A stretch of DNA of 44,080 nucleotides from Candidatus Oscillochloris fontis (GTDB taxonomy: Bacteria > Chloroflexota > Chloroflexia > Chloroflexales > Chloroflexaceae): contig NZ_RYFD01000038.1 of assembly GCF_004138135.1 (NCBI RefSeq), positions 1 to 44,080 on the forward strand, read 5' to 3'. Each line of letters begins with the position of its first letter. Within the stretch, counting starts at the first letter, position 1. Position numbers and translations under genes: made by a program. Positions 24,062 through 33,553 of the stretch are shown here, piece by piece. The notes below the pieces were generated by a model that was not told the origin of the DNA, did not search any database, and saw only the letters and a program-made list of their open reading frames with translations.

Positions 24062-25525
24062 CTACCGGCGATCCAGCACCTGCTGAAGCGCCTGCTGAAG
24101 TGTCGCCATTGCGGGAATCTCGTCGGTAAGTGCCCCCAGCGACACCAACGTCTGCGCAATTTCGGGGCGAACACCAACCAGGATACAGCGTGCCCCAAGC
24201 AGGGCAGCAGATCGTGTCGCCTGGGCCAGCGCCACTGCGCCAGCTTGATCCAACAACGGTACTCCGGTGATGTCCAGCAGCACTAGGCGTGCCCGCTCAC
24301 GCTCAATCGCCTGGAGTAGCAACGCAGTCAACTGCTGAGCCCGTACCGCATCAAAATCACCCACCAGCGGCAACACCAGCACCCCATTGAGGATGGGAAT
24401 CACCGGCAGAGCCAGCGCCCGCACGGTCGCCACGAGATCGTCGCGCTCGCGCTCGCGGGACTCCAACGCCTGCACAGTCGCCGCCAGACGCATGCGTTCG
24501 GCCTCAAGCTGAGCACCGCGCTGTTCTAGTTCGGTCATGTCGCGCCCTAGTAGCAACTGGCCCACCGTATGCCCACGCCGATCACGCACCGACGTGCGGT
24601 TGACTACGACCTGGCGACCTGCCAACGTTAGCGCCACATCCTGCTCGGCCATAGCATCTGTATCGCAAAGCAAATGCTGCGCCTGTTCCGCCGACACCCC
24701 CACGGCAGCCATGGCATCGGCCAACGAACGACCACTGATCAGCCCTAAGTCTTGCGCCGCAGGGTTAGCATAGAGCAACTCTCCATCGGGCGTGATCACC
24801 AGCACCACATCGCGGATAGCCGCCACCGCCAAGTCGAAGGCAGCCTGGGTGGGAACAAGCAACTGGGTACGTAGTACAGCATAGGCAAGCGAACCCAACA
24901 CCGGGATGGCTGTCGCCAGAGTCTGGAGGGAGGCGAGCGCGGGAACCTGAACGACGAGCAACCCACTCAGGATACTGATGCTAAACCCGACCATCAGTAT
25001 CACAATTGTTTTGCGCTGCTGCGGCTGGCGTACAAAACCGGCGATCAACACGGCGACATGTATCAACCAACTCGCACTAAACAAGAAGATCACGAAGGGC
25101 AAGCGAGGATGGATACCCTGTAGCACCATCCGATTTCCTACCTTAGCGATCCCGGTGAAGATCAGGCCGGTTCGTCCGAACAGGTCAATCACTAAGAACA
25201 TTGTCACCAGTAGGTAGGGCAACCCGATCCAGATGATCGGTCGGCGACCCTGCCACCACTCAGGAATGAAGATCCGGCTGAGCAGCAGCAGCACGGAGAT
25301 CGAGACCAAGCCCAGTAGTACCACATTGGTTGAGGCCAACCAATAGGCCAACTCCAGGGTGTCGGCTACCTGGCGGAGGGCAGAGTTAAGTGAGATCGCG
25401 ACAAACAGGGTAATCACGAGCACCAGCAGACGAGCCGGGGGATAGGTACCCGCACGGATGATCACGTAGGTCGCCAGAGCCGCTGCAACAATCATGAGCA
25501 GGTAGCGTGAGAAGAGTTCAAGCAT
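24062..25525 (-). CDS. 7TM-PAS-STAS sensor protein (RsbR-like)
   Basis: 487 residues. Seven hydrophobic helices span about 1-215. A PAS domain lies at about 225-330 (VVLVITPDGELLYANPAAQDL, TVGQLLLGRDMTELE), then a coiled coil, then a C-terminal STAS domain (about 375-487) with the RsbR-like pattern VLVLPLVGDFDAVRAQQL, LDITGVPLLDQAG and GVRPEIAQTLVSLG. RsbR-type STAS proteins form stressosomes and are switched by threonine phosphorylation. Here the Thr normally following the Asp after DITGV is Gln (LLDQ), and the Ser/Thr before G-RPEIAQ is Val, so classical kinase control may be absent. Membrane anchoring of an RsbR-like STAS domain is notable. No RsbS/RsbT partners are in the window. It stands alone. 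Confidence 0.82.
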   Translation of the reverse strand: MLELFSRYLLMIVAAALATYVIIRAGTYPPARLLVLVITLFVAISLNSALRQVADTLELAYWLASTNVVLLGLVSISVLLLLSRIFIPEWWQGRRPIIWIGLPYLLVTMFLVIDLFGRTGLIFTGIAKVGNRMVLQGIHPRLPFVIFLFSASWLIHVAVLIAGFVRQPQQRKTIVILMVGFSISILSGLLVVQVPALASLQTLATAIPVLGSLAYAVLRTQLLVPTQAAFDLAVAAIRDVVLVITPDGELLYANPAAQDLGLISGRSLADAMAAVGVSAEQAQHLLCDTDAMAEQDVALTLAGRQVVVNRTSVRDRRGHTVGQLLLGRDMTELEQRGAQLEAERMRLAATVQALESRERERDDLVATVRALALPVIPILNGVLVLPLVGDFDAVRAQQLTALLLQAIERERARLVLLDITGVPLLDQAGAVALAQATRSAALLGARCILVGVRPEIAQTLVSLGALTDEIPAMATLQQALQQVLDRR

Positions 25526-26059
25526 AATGTCTCACTACAAGACAGGAGCTATCGCAATGGTATCAGCATGGTTCAAATGCGCATGACCACTGGTTCCACA
25601 GGCCAACATAGCCCCCGGTAGTATTGTGTAATTAGAGAAGCTATCGTGCGTCACAGTATACCATTAACCCTATACCATTAACCCTGTGCATAGGTACAGA
25701 GCAGGGCATATGCAAAGTCACCTCCGGTGGGGGTGCGGGGGCGGCTGCGCCGCCAAAACACCACAAAAAATGGGGCTTGGGATGCAGCCCCAAGGACTTT
25801 GCACATGCCCTGAGGTACAGAGGGTGTGACGATACTGCACCTTGATGAATGACAAAAATCTGTGAAATCTGTAACCAGCATGTAACTACCATCGGCTATA
25901 CTCGTCATGTCCTGTGCAATACCTGGGCAGCGGCCCATGTGTCAGCCGATGTCAGCGGAGACTTGCGGCTTATTTGCCTTCTCTGATCTGCGGCGAGCTC
26001 GTGCGCCCTGCTATCATTTGGTCTCTTAACACTAGAAGTCTGTGAAAGGAAGAGGATTC
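25526..26059. other. gene-free region between STAS sensor and aceA
   Basis: This 534-base region contains two tandem copies of TATACCATTAACCC (25657-25684) and one mini-element (25702-25812 with flanking 10-bp repeats). Toward aceA, TATCAT (26012-26017) could be a -10, but no convincing -35 accompanies it. No gene was recognised. Confidence 0.7.
25702..25812. mobile_element. 111-bp mini-element with TIRs and 10-bp target duplication
   Basis: The ends are CAGGGCATATGCAAAGTC (left) and, inverted, CAGGGCATGTGCAAAGTC (right, ending 25812). The direct repeat AGGTACAGAG is immediately adjacent on both sides (25692-25701 and 25813-25822), a perfect 10-bp target-site duplication. The interior has GGGGCGGCTGCGCCGCC and CCACAAAAAA motifs but no gene. 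It is a non-autonomous (MITE-like) element whose transposase is not in this window. Sisters are at 32365 and 7459. Confidence 0.85.
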
Positions 26060-27334
<1,275 letters not shown>

Positions 27335-27374
27335 GCAAATCGCGGTGGTGCGCACTGCAATGTGCGCACCACCC

Positions 27375-27448
27375 GTAGGGGCAAAGCATCGCCTACCATG
27401 TAGCCTTGGGAACACTGACTGGATTGGCAGGCGATGCTTCGCCCCTAC
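27375..27448. repeat. GTAGGGGC(G/A)AAGCATCGCC inverted repeat
   Basis: GTAGGGGCAAAGCATCGCC at the left and its inverse GGCGATGCTTCGCCCCTAC at the right flank about 36 bases. It belongs to the same family as 32548-32610, 34630-34813 and 37516-37588. Confidence 0.75.
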
Positions 27449-27451
27449 TGG

Positions 27452-27473
27452 GGCGGCGTAGCCGCCATTTTTT
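27452..27473 (+). terminator. intrinsic terminator after aceA
   Basis: GGCGGC / GCCGCC stem with a GTA loop, followed by A and six T. It lies between the GTAGGGGC repeat and the aceB -10 box. Confidence 0.55.
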
Positions 27474-27477
27474 CGGG

Positions 27478-27505
27478 TATAATAGAAGTGGAATGCTTTT
27501 CCACT
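27478..27505 (+). promoter_or_regulatory. aceB -10 box with adjacent dyad
   Basis: TATAAT (27478-27483) is followed at once by the dyad AGTGGAA (27487-27493) / TTCCACT (27499-27505). No good -35 is seen. The dyad would cover the transcription start, so it may be an operator or a 5' leader hairpin. Confidence 0.5.
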
Positions 27506-27532
27506 ATATGAAAAAATCAAAAGGACACCCGT

Positions 27533-29125
27533 ATGACCACACTCCCCACCGGCATGAGCATCAGCGGGACGATCAGCCCCGAATTTGCCGCGATCCTCAC
27601 CCCAGAGGCGCTCGAACTGGTTGCTACGCTGCACCGCCGCTTCAATGCCCGCCGCATCGAGTTGCTGGAGCGCCGTCAGCAGCGCCAAGCCGAGCTAGAT
27701 GCAGGCAAGTTGCCCGATTTCCTGCCAGAGACGGCGGAGATTCGGGCGGGGGATTGGACGATTGCGCCCTTCCCTGCGCAGCTTAACGACCGCCGCACCG
27801 AGATTACTGGCCCAGTGGATCGCAAGATGGTCATCAATGCGCTCAACGCCGGGGCCAAGGTCTTTATGGCCGACTTCGAGGATTCGAGCACGCCGACCTG
27901 GGAGAACACGATCCAGGGCCAGATCAATCTGCGCGATGCGTTGCTGCGCACGATCTCCTTTAGCTCGCCTGAGGGCAAGCAATATGCGCTGAAGAGTGAC
28001 GTGGCGGTGCTCTTTGTGCGCCCGCGTGGCTGGCACCTGAACGAGAAGCATGTCACCGTGGATGGTGAGGTGGTGTCGGGCGGGATCTTCGACTTTGCGC
28101 TCTACATGTTCCACAATGCGCGTCAGGCGATCAGCGTGCAGGGTGGCCCCTACTTCTACCTGCCCAAGATGGAGAGCCACCTGGAGGCGCGCCTCTGGAA
28201 TGCGATCTTCGTGGCGACCCAGGAGGCGCTCGGTTTGCCCCAGGGGACGATCAAGGCCACCGTGCTGATCGAGACCATCCTGGGGTCGTTTGAGATGGAT
28301 GAGATCCTCTACGAGTTGCGCGAGCATTCGGCGGGTCTCAACTGTGGCCGTTGGGACTACATCTTCTCGTGTATTAAGAAGTTCCGCCACAACCCCGATT
28401 TTGTGTTGGCCGACCGCGCCCAGGTGACGATGACGACCCACTTTATGCGCTCCTACTCGCTGTTGGCGATCAAGACCTGCCACCGCCGCAAGGCGCATGC
28501 GATGGGCGGGATGGCGGCGCAGATTCCGATCAAGAATGATCCGGCGGCCAACGAGGCCGCACTGGCCAAGGTGCGCGCCGATAAGGAGCGCGAGGCGAGC
28601 GATGGCCACGATGGCACCTGGGTGGCCCACCCCGGTCTGGTTGCGGTGGCGTTGGAATCCTTCGACAAGCACATGCCGACCCCCAACCAGATCGAGCGCA
28701 CCCGCGATGATGTGCAGGTAACCCGCGACGACCTGCTCAACTTCGGGCCGGAGGGGCCGATCACCGAGGCGGGTCTGCGGCTGAACATCAATGTCGGTAT
28801 TCAGTACCTTGGCTCGTGGTTGGCGGGCAATGGCTGTGTGCCGGTCTTCAACCTGATGGAAGATGCGGCGACGGCGGAGATCTCGCGCGCCCAGATCTGG
28901 CAGTGGATTCGCAGCCCCAAGGGCGTGCTCGATGATGGACGCAAGGTGACGGTCGAGATGTTCCGGGCGCTGCTGCCGGAGGAGTTGGCGAAGATCAAGC
29001 AACTGCTTGGCGCAGACTATAGCGCGGGCAAGTACGAGGAGGCGGCGCAACTCTTCGATGAGATCACCACGAGTGATGAGTTTGTCGAGTTCCTGACCCT
29101 GCCGGGGTATGCGCGGATTGATTAG
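27533..29125 (+). CDS. aceB: malate synthase (A type)
   Basis: 530 residues; ATG 27533 follows AAAGGA. It condenses glyoxylate with acetyl-CoA to malate, second step of the bypass. Family motifs: [23 protein letters not shown] (catalytic Arg), [18 protein letters not shown] (metal-binding Glu), [24 protein letters not shown], and [19 protein letters not shown] with the catalytic aspartate. The length of about 530 residues identifies isoform A rather than the 720-residue G form. It works with isocitrate lyase immediately upstream and acetyl-CoA synthetase at 7603. No sign of truncation. Confidence 0.96.
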   Translation: MTTLPTGMSISGTISPEFAAILTPEALELVATLHRRFNARRIELLERRQQRQAELDAGKLPDFLPETAEIRAGDWTIAPFPAQLNDRRTEITGPVDRKMVINALNAGAKVFMADFEDSSTPTWENTIQGQINLRDALLRTISFSSPEGKQYALKSDVAVLFVRPRGWHLNEKHVTVDGEVVSGGIFDFALYMFHNARQAISVQGGPYFYLPKMESHLEARLWNAIFVATQEALGLPQGTIKATVLIETILGSFEMDEILYELREHSAGLNCGRWDYIFSCIKKFRHNPDFVLADRAQVTMTTHFMRSYSLLAIKTCHRRKAHAMGGMAAQIPIKNDPAANEAALAKVRADKEREASDGHDGTWVAHPGLVAVALESFDKHMPTPNQIERTRDDVQVTRDDLLNFGPEGPITEAGLRLNINVGIQYLGSWLAGNGCVPVFNLMEDAATAEISRAQIWQWIRSPKGVLDDGRKVTVEMFRALLPEELAKIKQLLGADYSAGKYEEAAQLFDEITTSDEFVEFLTLPGYARID

Positions 29126-29141
29126 GCTCTGATGCAACATT

Positions 29142-29186
29142 TCCTCGTGCTAGTGCGGTATAGAAGTAACCAATCTAGCACGAGGA
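29142..29186 (+). promoter_or_regulatory. hairpin that includes the radC ribosome-binding site
   Basis: TCCTCGTGCTAG (29142-29153) and CTAGCACGAGGA (29175-29186) are perfect 12-bp inverted arms with a 21-base loop. The right arm holds most of the GAGGAG ribosome site of radC (29182-29187). Folding in mRNA would hide that site; alternatively the dyad is an operator. The loop contains TATAGA. Confidence 0.55.
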
Positions 29187-29193
29187 GAACTGT

Positions 29194-29904
29194 ATGCAGC
29201 CAGCGCCCCAGAGCTACCACCTCCGGATTAAAGAATTCCCTCCCGACTCCCAGCCGCGTGAACGGCTACGCGATGCTGGCCCCGCCGCCCTCTCCGATGC
29301 TGAACTGCTCGCCATCCTGCTGCGCGTGGGCGTGGCGGGCACCAACGTTCTGCAACTCGCACAGCAAATCCTGGCCGAACATGGCGGATGGGTCGGGCTG
29401 CAACGCGCCGATTACAGCGAACTCTGCCGCCGTCACGGGGTCGGCGAGGCCAAAGCGGCGACACTCAAGGCAGCATTGGAGATTGGTCGCCGCATCCTGA
29501 TCACCGGCACCGATGCGCGCCCGCAGATTCGCTCCCCCACCGATGTCGCCAACCTGCTGATGGTCGAGATGGGCCACTTGGATCAGGAGCACTTGCGTAC
29601 CGTGCTGCTCGACACCAAGAACCGGGTGCAGCAGATCAGCACGATCTATGTCGGCTCGGTCAATACCGCCGTGATCCGGGTGGGTGAGGTCTTCCGCGAT
29701 GCGGTGCGCAAGAATAGCACCGCGATCATTATGGTACATAACCACCCGTCGGGCGACCCGACCCCCTCAACCGAAGATATCCTGGTCACCCGCCAGATCG
29801 TCGAGGCGGGCAAGTTGCTCGATGTTGAGGTGCTCGATCACCTGATCATCGGGCGCGGACGCTATGTGAGTATGCGCGAGCGCGGGCAGGGGTTTAGTGG
29901 ATGA
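29194..29904 (+). CDS. radC: RadC family JAB-domain protein
   Basis: 236 residues. ATG 29194 lies six bases after GAGGAG. The N-terminal part contains a helix-hairpin-helix-like UPF0758 region ([35 protein letters not shown]). The C-terminal JAB/MPN domain has the metal ligands [14 protein letters not shown] and an upstream glutamate (VGEVFRDAV). Despite the name, a direct role in DNA repair is unproven; JAB domains resemble deubiquitinating metalloproteases and RadC is often mobile-element associated. It is placed 68 bases after malate synthase with its own leader hairpin, and ends in a strong hairpin. Confidence 0.93.
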   Translation: MQPAPQSYHLRIKEFPPDSQPRERLRDAGPAALSDAELLAILLRVGVAGTNVLQLAQQILAEHGGWVGLQRADYSELCRRHGVGEAKAATLKAALEIGRRILITGTDARPQIRSPTDVANLLMVEMGHLDQEHLRTVLLDTKNRVQQISTIYVGSVNTAVIRVGEVFRDAVRKNSTAIIMVHNHPSGDPTPSTEDILVTRQIVEAGKLLDVEVLDHLIIGRGRYVSMRERGQGFSG

Positions 29905-29911
29905 TAGGCGA

Positions 29912-29942
29912 GGTTCCCGGAAGGTATGACCTTCCGGGAACC
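29912..29942. terminator. 14-bp perfect hairpin between convergent radC and MFS genes
   Basis: GGTTCCCGGAAGGT and its exact complement surround the loop ATG. It starts eight bases after the radC stop and ends 11 bases before the MFS stop. No U-run is present; a bidirectional stop is inferred from position. Confidence 0.6.
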
Positions 29943-29952
29943 CTAGGGGCAT

Positions 29953-31818
29953 TTAGATTTCAGAAACGGTGGGGTGGGCTGGCTCGCTAGTGCGGCGCAG
30001 CGGCAGAGCGGGGATGAAGAATGCGAGGATCAAGGCGACCACCGCCAACACAATCGCATAGCGGTAGATGTTGGCGATACTGTCGGTAAAGGCGTGCTTG
30101 ATCGCCAGATCAACCTCCTGGCCCAACTGCTGGCCCTCGTGCAGCGCCGTAGCCTCGGCAGTGTCAAGATTCTGGAGCACCTGCGCTAAGGTCTGGGAGC
30201 GCATCTCGGCGGGCATCCCCGGTAGCGCCTCTAGCAACGCCCGCAACTCCGGGGTGGTCTGCGGATCGGCTTGGAGTACCTGAATCGCGGTCGGGTCAGC
30301 GGAGCCAAGCGCCTGGGTCAGGAGGGTACGCTGGGTGGCAAAGCGTTCTTCAATCGCCGTGGTGATGCGCGCCACCGGATTGAGCGCCTCGCCGGTGCTG
30401 CCTTCGCCCCCGGCGGTGCCGTTGCGCAGCAGCGCCGGATCAAACTGCGCCGCCATTGCCGGGGGCAGTTTGGCCTGAATCGGAGCCAAATTGGCGGCCA
30501 AGGAGTTGGTCAGGGTGACGGTGAGCACCGCCCCAAAGACTGCTGAACCGAGTACTTGGCCGATCTGCTGGAAGAACTGCCGACTGGCCACCGCCGTGCC
30601 GACATATTCACGCGAGACCGCGTTCTGGATCGCGAGGTTAAGCATGGGCAGTGATGGGCCGAGACCAAAACCGAGCGCGATCATCTGCACCCGTATCAGC
30701 CAGATTGAGGAATCAATCTGGATAGTGGTGAGCCAAAAGAGCGCAGCCACCATGATCATCAGGCCGACAATGATCGCGCCTTTGTAGCGCCCCAAACGCT
30801 GTACGATGGCCGAAGAGACCACCGAGCCAAAGACGAGACTCAAGGTCAGCGGGATAAGCGTGGTGCCCGCTTCGGTAGCGCTCACCCCCAGCACATTGAC
30901 GAGGTAGAGCGAGAGGAAGAAGATCGCCGCGAAGAGCGTGGCACCGACCGCGACACCGATGATATTCACCAGTGTGTAGGTGCGATTGTGAAAGAGGTGC
31001 AGCGGCAGGATGGGAGCCACGGCGCGCTTCTCGGCGACGATGAAGAGCACCAGACCCACGACGCTCAAGGCGAGCAAGCCCAGGATCAGCGGCGAAGTCC
31101 AGGCGTGCTGGTTCTTATCAAAGGTGAGCGCGAGCAGCAGCGGAACCACCGCCACCACCAACGTAAAAGCCCCGAAGAAATCAATCGGGCTGCGCACGCC
31201 ACTATCCAACTTAGGCATCTTGAGCAGAATAAAGACCATCGCCACCAGACCGACCGGCAGATTCACATAGAAGACCCAATGCCAACTGATCAGGTCGGTC
31301 AGTAGGCCACCAGCGAAGGGGCCAATCACGCTCGCCAGCCCAAAGGCGGCCCCGAAGAGACCCATATAGCGGGCGCGTTCGGCTGGCACAAAGAGATCGG
31401 CGGGGATGGCGAAGGCGGTCGAGGTGAGCGCAGCCGCCCCCAAGCCCTGGATACCACGGAAGATCACCAACTGGAGCATGGACTGCGAGAGGCCACACAA
31501 GACCGAGGCAAATAGAAAGACCGCGATCCCAAAGAGCAGAATGATCTTGCGCCCATAAATGTCGGAGAGCTTGCCATAGATCGGCACCATCGTGGTACTG
31601 ACCAGCAGGTACGAGGTGGAGACCCACGCCAACAACTCGATCCCGTGCAGGTCGGCCACGATGCGCGGCAACGCGGTCGAGACAATCGTCTGATCGAGGG
31701 ACGAGAGAAAGAGACTGAGCAAAACACCGACCAGAATCAGCATCTTAGTACGCTGATCGAGCAACGTCGTGTAATCAATACGGGTACCAGTCGGTTGATT
31801 GATTGTGGTTGTAGCCAT
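29953..31818 (-). CDS. MFS drug efflux transporter, DHA2 (EmrB/QacA) family
   Basis: 621 residues with about 14 predicted transmembrane helices, using proton motive force for export. Motif D1 LDQTIVSTALP near the first helix, motif A GKLSDIYGRK and motif C GAAFGLASVIGPFAGGLLT are all present, as expected for antiporters. An extended hydrophilic segment of about 130 residues lies before the last helix (PAMAAQFDPALL to ATALHEGQQLGQEVDLAIKHAF), as in related EmrB-type pumps of Gram-positives and Chloroflexota. It lies 12 bases downstream of a MarR regulator in one operon, so it is likely derepressed by the drug or phenolic ligand of that regulator. Confidence 0.92.
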   Translation of the reverse strand: MATTTINQPTGTRIDYTTLLDQRTKMLILVGVLLSLFLSSLDQTIVSTALPRIVADLHGIELLAWVSTSYLLVSTTMVPIYGKLSDIYGRKIILLFGIAVFLFASVLCGLSQSMLQLVIFRGIQGLGAAALTSTAFAIPADLFVPAERARYMGLFGAAFGLASVIGPFAGGLLTDLISWHWVFYVNLPVGLVAMVFILLKMPKLDSGVRSPIDFFGAFTLVVAVVPLLLALTFDKNQHAWTSPLILGLLALSVVGLVLFIVAEKRAVAPILPLHLFHNRTYTLVNIIGVAVGATLFAAIFFLSLYLVNVLGVSATEAGTTLIPLTLSLVFGSVVSSAIVQRLGRYKGAIIVGLMIMVAALFWLTTIQIDSSIWLIRVQMIALGFGLGPSLPMLNLAIQNAVSREYVGTAVASRQFFQQIGQVLGSAVFGAVLTVTLTNSLAANLAPIQAKLPPAMAAQFDPALLRNGTAGGEGSTGEALNPVARITTAIEERFATQRTLLTQALGSADPTAIQVLQADPQTTPELRALLEALPGMPAEMRSQTLAQVLQNLDTAEATALHEGQQLGQEVDLAIKHAFTDSIANIYRYAIVLAVVALILAFFIPALPLRRTSEPAHPTVSEI

Positions 31819-31830
31819 AGTTCCTCAGGT

Positions 31831-32280
31831 TTAAGGATGGGGTTGCAGCGCCGCAATCGCCTCTTCAAGCAGCGTGCTCAGGCGTTGGACGAGATCTGGC
31901 GGCAAGCGATGAAGCTGCTGTGAGGCATCATTGATACGGATCTCATAGAAGCGCACCACCACATCGCGCCCCTGATCGGTGATCGAAACCGTCTTGTGGC
32001 GGCGATCCTGTTCGGCTTCGCGGCGCTCGACATAGCCGCCCTGCACGAGTTGATCAACCAAGTGGCTGGTGGTAGCCATCGCCAACCCCAGGTGGTCGCC
32101 GATCTGTGAGATCGAGGCCGAGTCGGTACGGTGGAGGTAACTGAGCGTCACCAAGCGCGGGAGTGAGAGATCGGCCTCGCGTAGCAAGGCCATCACATCG
32201 CCGATCAGTTGGACATTCAGCAGCCCATTGAAGCGCATCACCAAGCAGGCGAGATGTTTGATGTCGGAAGTTGGTTCCAT
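31831..32280 (-). CDS. MarR-family transcriptional regulator
   Basis: 149 residues. Winged helix with SISQIGDHLGLAMATTSHLVDQLVQGGYVERREAEQDRR; the DRR wing motif is intact. MarR proteins bind palindromes as dimers and release DNA on binding phenolic or hydrophobic ligands. It precedes the DHA2 efflux gene by 12 bases, the classical local-repressor arrangement. Nested inverted repeats begin seven bases upstream of its ATG (32287-32321). No Shine-Dalgarno is seen before the ATG, so a very short or leaderless transcript is possible. Confidence 0.9.
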   Translation of the reverse strand: MEPTSDIKHLACLVMRFNGLLNVQLIGDVMALLREADLSLPRLVTLSYLHRTDSASISQIGDHLGLAMATTSHLVDQLVQGGYVERREAEQDRRHKTVSITDQGRDVVVRFYEIRINDASQQLHRLPPDLVQRLSTLLEEAIAALQPHP

Positions 32281-32286
32281 ATTCTG

Positions 32287-32321
32287 AATAGTTCGGACTT
32301 TCTAACTATTTGATAGAAAGT
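32287..32321. promoter_or_regulatory. candidate MarR operator (nested inverted repeats)
   Basis: AATAGTT (32287-32293) / AACTATT (32304-32310) and ACTTTCTA (32297-32304) / TAGAAAGT (32314-32321) form overlapping perfect dyads just upstream of marR. Size and placement suit autoregulation. Confidence 0.55.
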
Positions 32322-32364
32322 ACCATATTTCTCGCGTATGTGCAAGATGAGCTACTCCATCATC

Positions 32365-32516
32365 CAGGGCATGTGCAAAATCACCTCCGGTGGGGGTGCG
32401 GGGGCGGCTTCGCCGCCCCCGCAGAACTTTTTTGTGGTGTTTTGGCGGCTACGCCGCCAAAACACCACAAAAATTGAGGTTTGGGGCACAGCCCTAATGA
32501 CTTTGCACATGCCCTG
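32365..32516. mobile_element. 152-bp mini-element with TIRs and 10-bp target duplication
   Basis: Ends are CAGGGCATGTGCAAAATC (left) and inverted CAGGGCATGTGCAAAGTC (right). The perfect direct repeat CTCCATCATC abuts both ends (32355-32364 and 32517-32526). The interior carries two hairpins, GGGGCGGCTTCGCCGCCCC and a TTTTGGCGGCTACGCCGCCAAAA type. There is no gene inside. It is a sister of the element at 25702. Confidence 0.88.
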
Positions 32517-32547
32517 CTCCATCATCACTGGGTTCCGCGATCACCCC

Positions 32548-32610
32548 GTAGGGGTGCGCCAACCTCGTTCAAGTGCCCCTGCTCCATGGCGGGCGATGCT
32601 TCGCCCCTAC
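32548..32610. repeat. GTAGGGG...CCCCTAC repeat
   Basis: It starts GTAGGGGTGCGCC and ends GGGCGATGCTTCGCCCCTAC; the inner CCTGCTCCATGGCGGGCGATG is shared with the right part of the 34630-34813 array. Confidence 0.65.
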
Positions 32611-32637
32611 TACGATGCACGTGCGTTGAGTATGCGT

Positions 32638-32643
32638 TATAAT
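32638..32643 (+). promoter_or_regulatory. candidate -10 box for the jacalin-HhH gene
   Basis: Perfect TATAAT lies 61 bases upstream of the ATG; no convincing -35 at the usual distance. Confidence 0.45.
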
Positions 32644-32704
32644 GTACAAGGTAAGGTAGCGATGCAAGAATCGGCAGGATACAACAATAGGAGAGAGACT
32701 CGCA

Positions 32705-33553
32705 ATGTCAGATATTTTGCAGGGGGAGGCAGGTGGCCTAGGGGGCATCCCATTTACAGGCTACGCCATCCCAGAGGGTGCCCGCCTGACCGAGATTCAC
32801 ATCTTCGCTGATCAATTTGTCAATGCACTCCAATTCGTCTATAGCGACGGCAATGGAGAGCGGATCGAGATGGGGCGCATTGGCGGTGAGGGTGGAACGC
32901 ACGATACATTCATCCTCGGCCCAGATGAGCACATCACCATGATCAGTGGTCTGGCCGACTGGTACATCGATCAGATTCGCTTCCACACCAATTTGCGCGT
33001 CTCGGAGACCTACGGTCGTAATGGCACGGCGATGGACTTTGCCCTAGAGGTACCGCGTAACCATGCGCTGGTCGGGCTGTATGGCCGCGCCGATTGGTTC
33101 ATTGATAGCCTGGGGATCATTTGCCGGAAGGTGGAGCATGCGGCGGAGCCTGCCCCAGAGCCAGAGCCTGCCCCAGAGCCAGAGCCTGCTCCAGAGCCAG
33201 AGCCTGCTCCAGAGCCAGAGCCTGCCCCAGAGCCAGAGCCTGCCCCAGAGCCAGAGCCTGCCCCAGAGCCGGAGCCTGCGGAAACCCGCGAGGCGCGACC
33301 CAAGGATTTAGAAAAGATCGAGGGCATTGGCCCCAAGATCGCAGCTCTGCTGGTCAGCAATGGTATCCTCGATCTGAGCGATCTGGCGGTCACACCAGTG
33401 AAGCGCATCAAGGCCATCCTGAGCGCGGCAGGTTCGCGTTACGCCATTGCCGATCCGACCACATGGGCGGAGCAGGCTGCGTATGGGGCACGCGGTGATT
33501 GGGATGCGATGCTGGCCTTCCAGAAGAAGCTGAAGGGCGGACGGCGAGCCTAG
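32705..33553 (+). CDS. jacalin-like lectin domain fused by EP-rich linker to helix-hairpin-helix domain
   Basis: 282 residues; ATG 32705 follows GGAGAGAG. Residues 1-140 show the beta-prism jacalin pattern: [77 protein letters not shown]. Residues about 148-189 are seven EPAPEP units. Residues about 195-235 form a helix-hairpin-helix ([21 protein letters not shown]), and the rest is a helical tail ending in a basic KKLKGGRRA. Jacalin domains bind mannose/galactose-type glycans; HhH domains usually bind DNA or other proteins. No signal peptide is seen, so the protein is probably cytoplasmic. The combination is unusual and its role is unknown. It ends convergently with, and overlaps by four bases (CTAG), the hydrolase gene at 33550. 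Confidence 0.82.
   Translation: MSDILQGEAGGLGGIPFTGYAIPEGARLTEIHIFADQFVNALQFVYSDGNGERIEMGRIGGEGGTHDTFILGPDEHITMISGLADWYIDQIRFHTNLRVSETYGRNGTAMDFALEVPRNHALVGLYGRADWFIDSLGIICRKVEHAAEPAPEPEPAPEPEPAPEPEPAPEPEPAPEPEPAPEPEPAPEPEPAETREARPKDLEKIEGIGPKIAALLVSNGILDLSDLAVTPVKRIKAILSAAGSRYAIADPTTWAEQAAYGARGDWDAMLAFQKKLKGGRRA
33146..33271. repeat. seven in-frame 18-bp repeats encoding EPAPEP
   Basis: Seven tandem copies of GAGCCTGCCCCAGAGCCA with C/T and A/G variants code for a charged, proline-rich rigid linker inside the jacalin-HhH gene. Copy number is likely variable between strains. Confidence 0.9.

Noticed and set aside
27695-29140. 481-codon open frame antisense to aceB
   Set aside because: Shadow of malate synthase; no start signals or recognisable domain.
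33146-33271. CRISPR or regulatory repeat
   Set aside because: In-frame 18-bp codon repeats inside a gene encoding a Pro/Glu linker.
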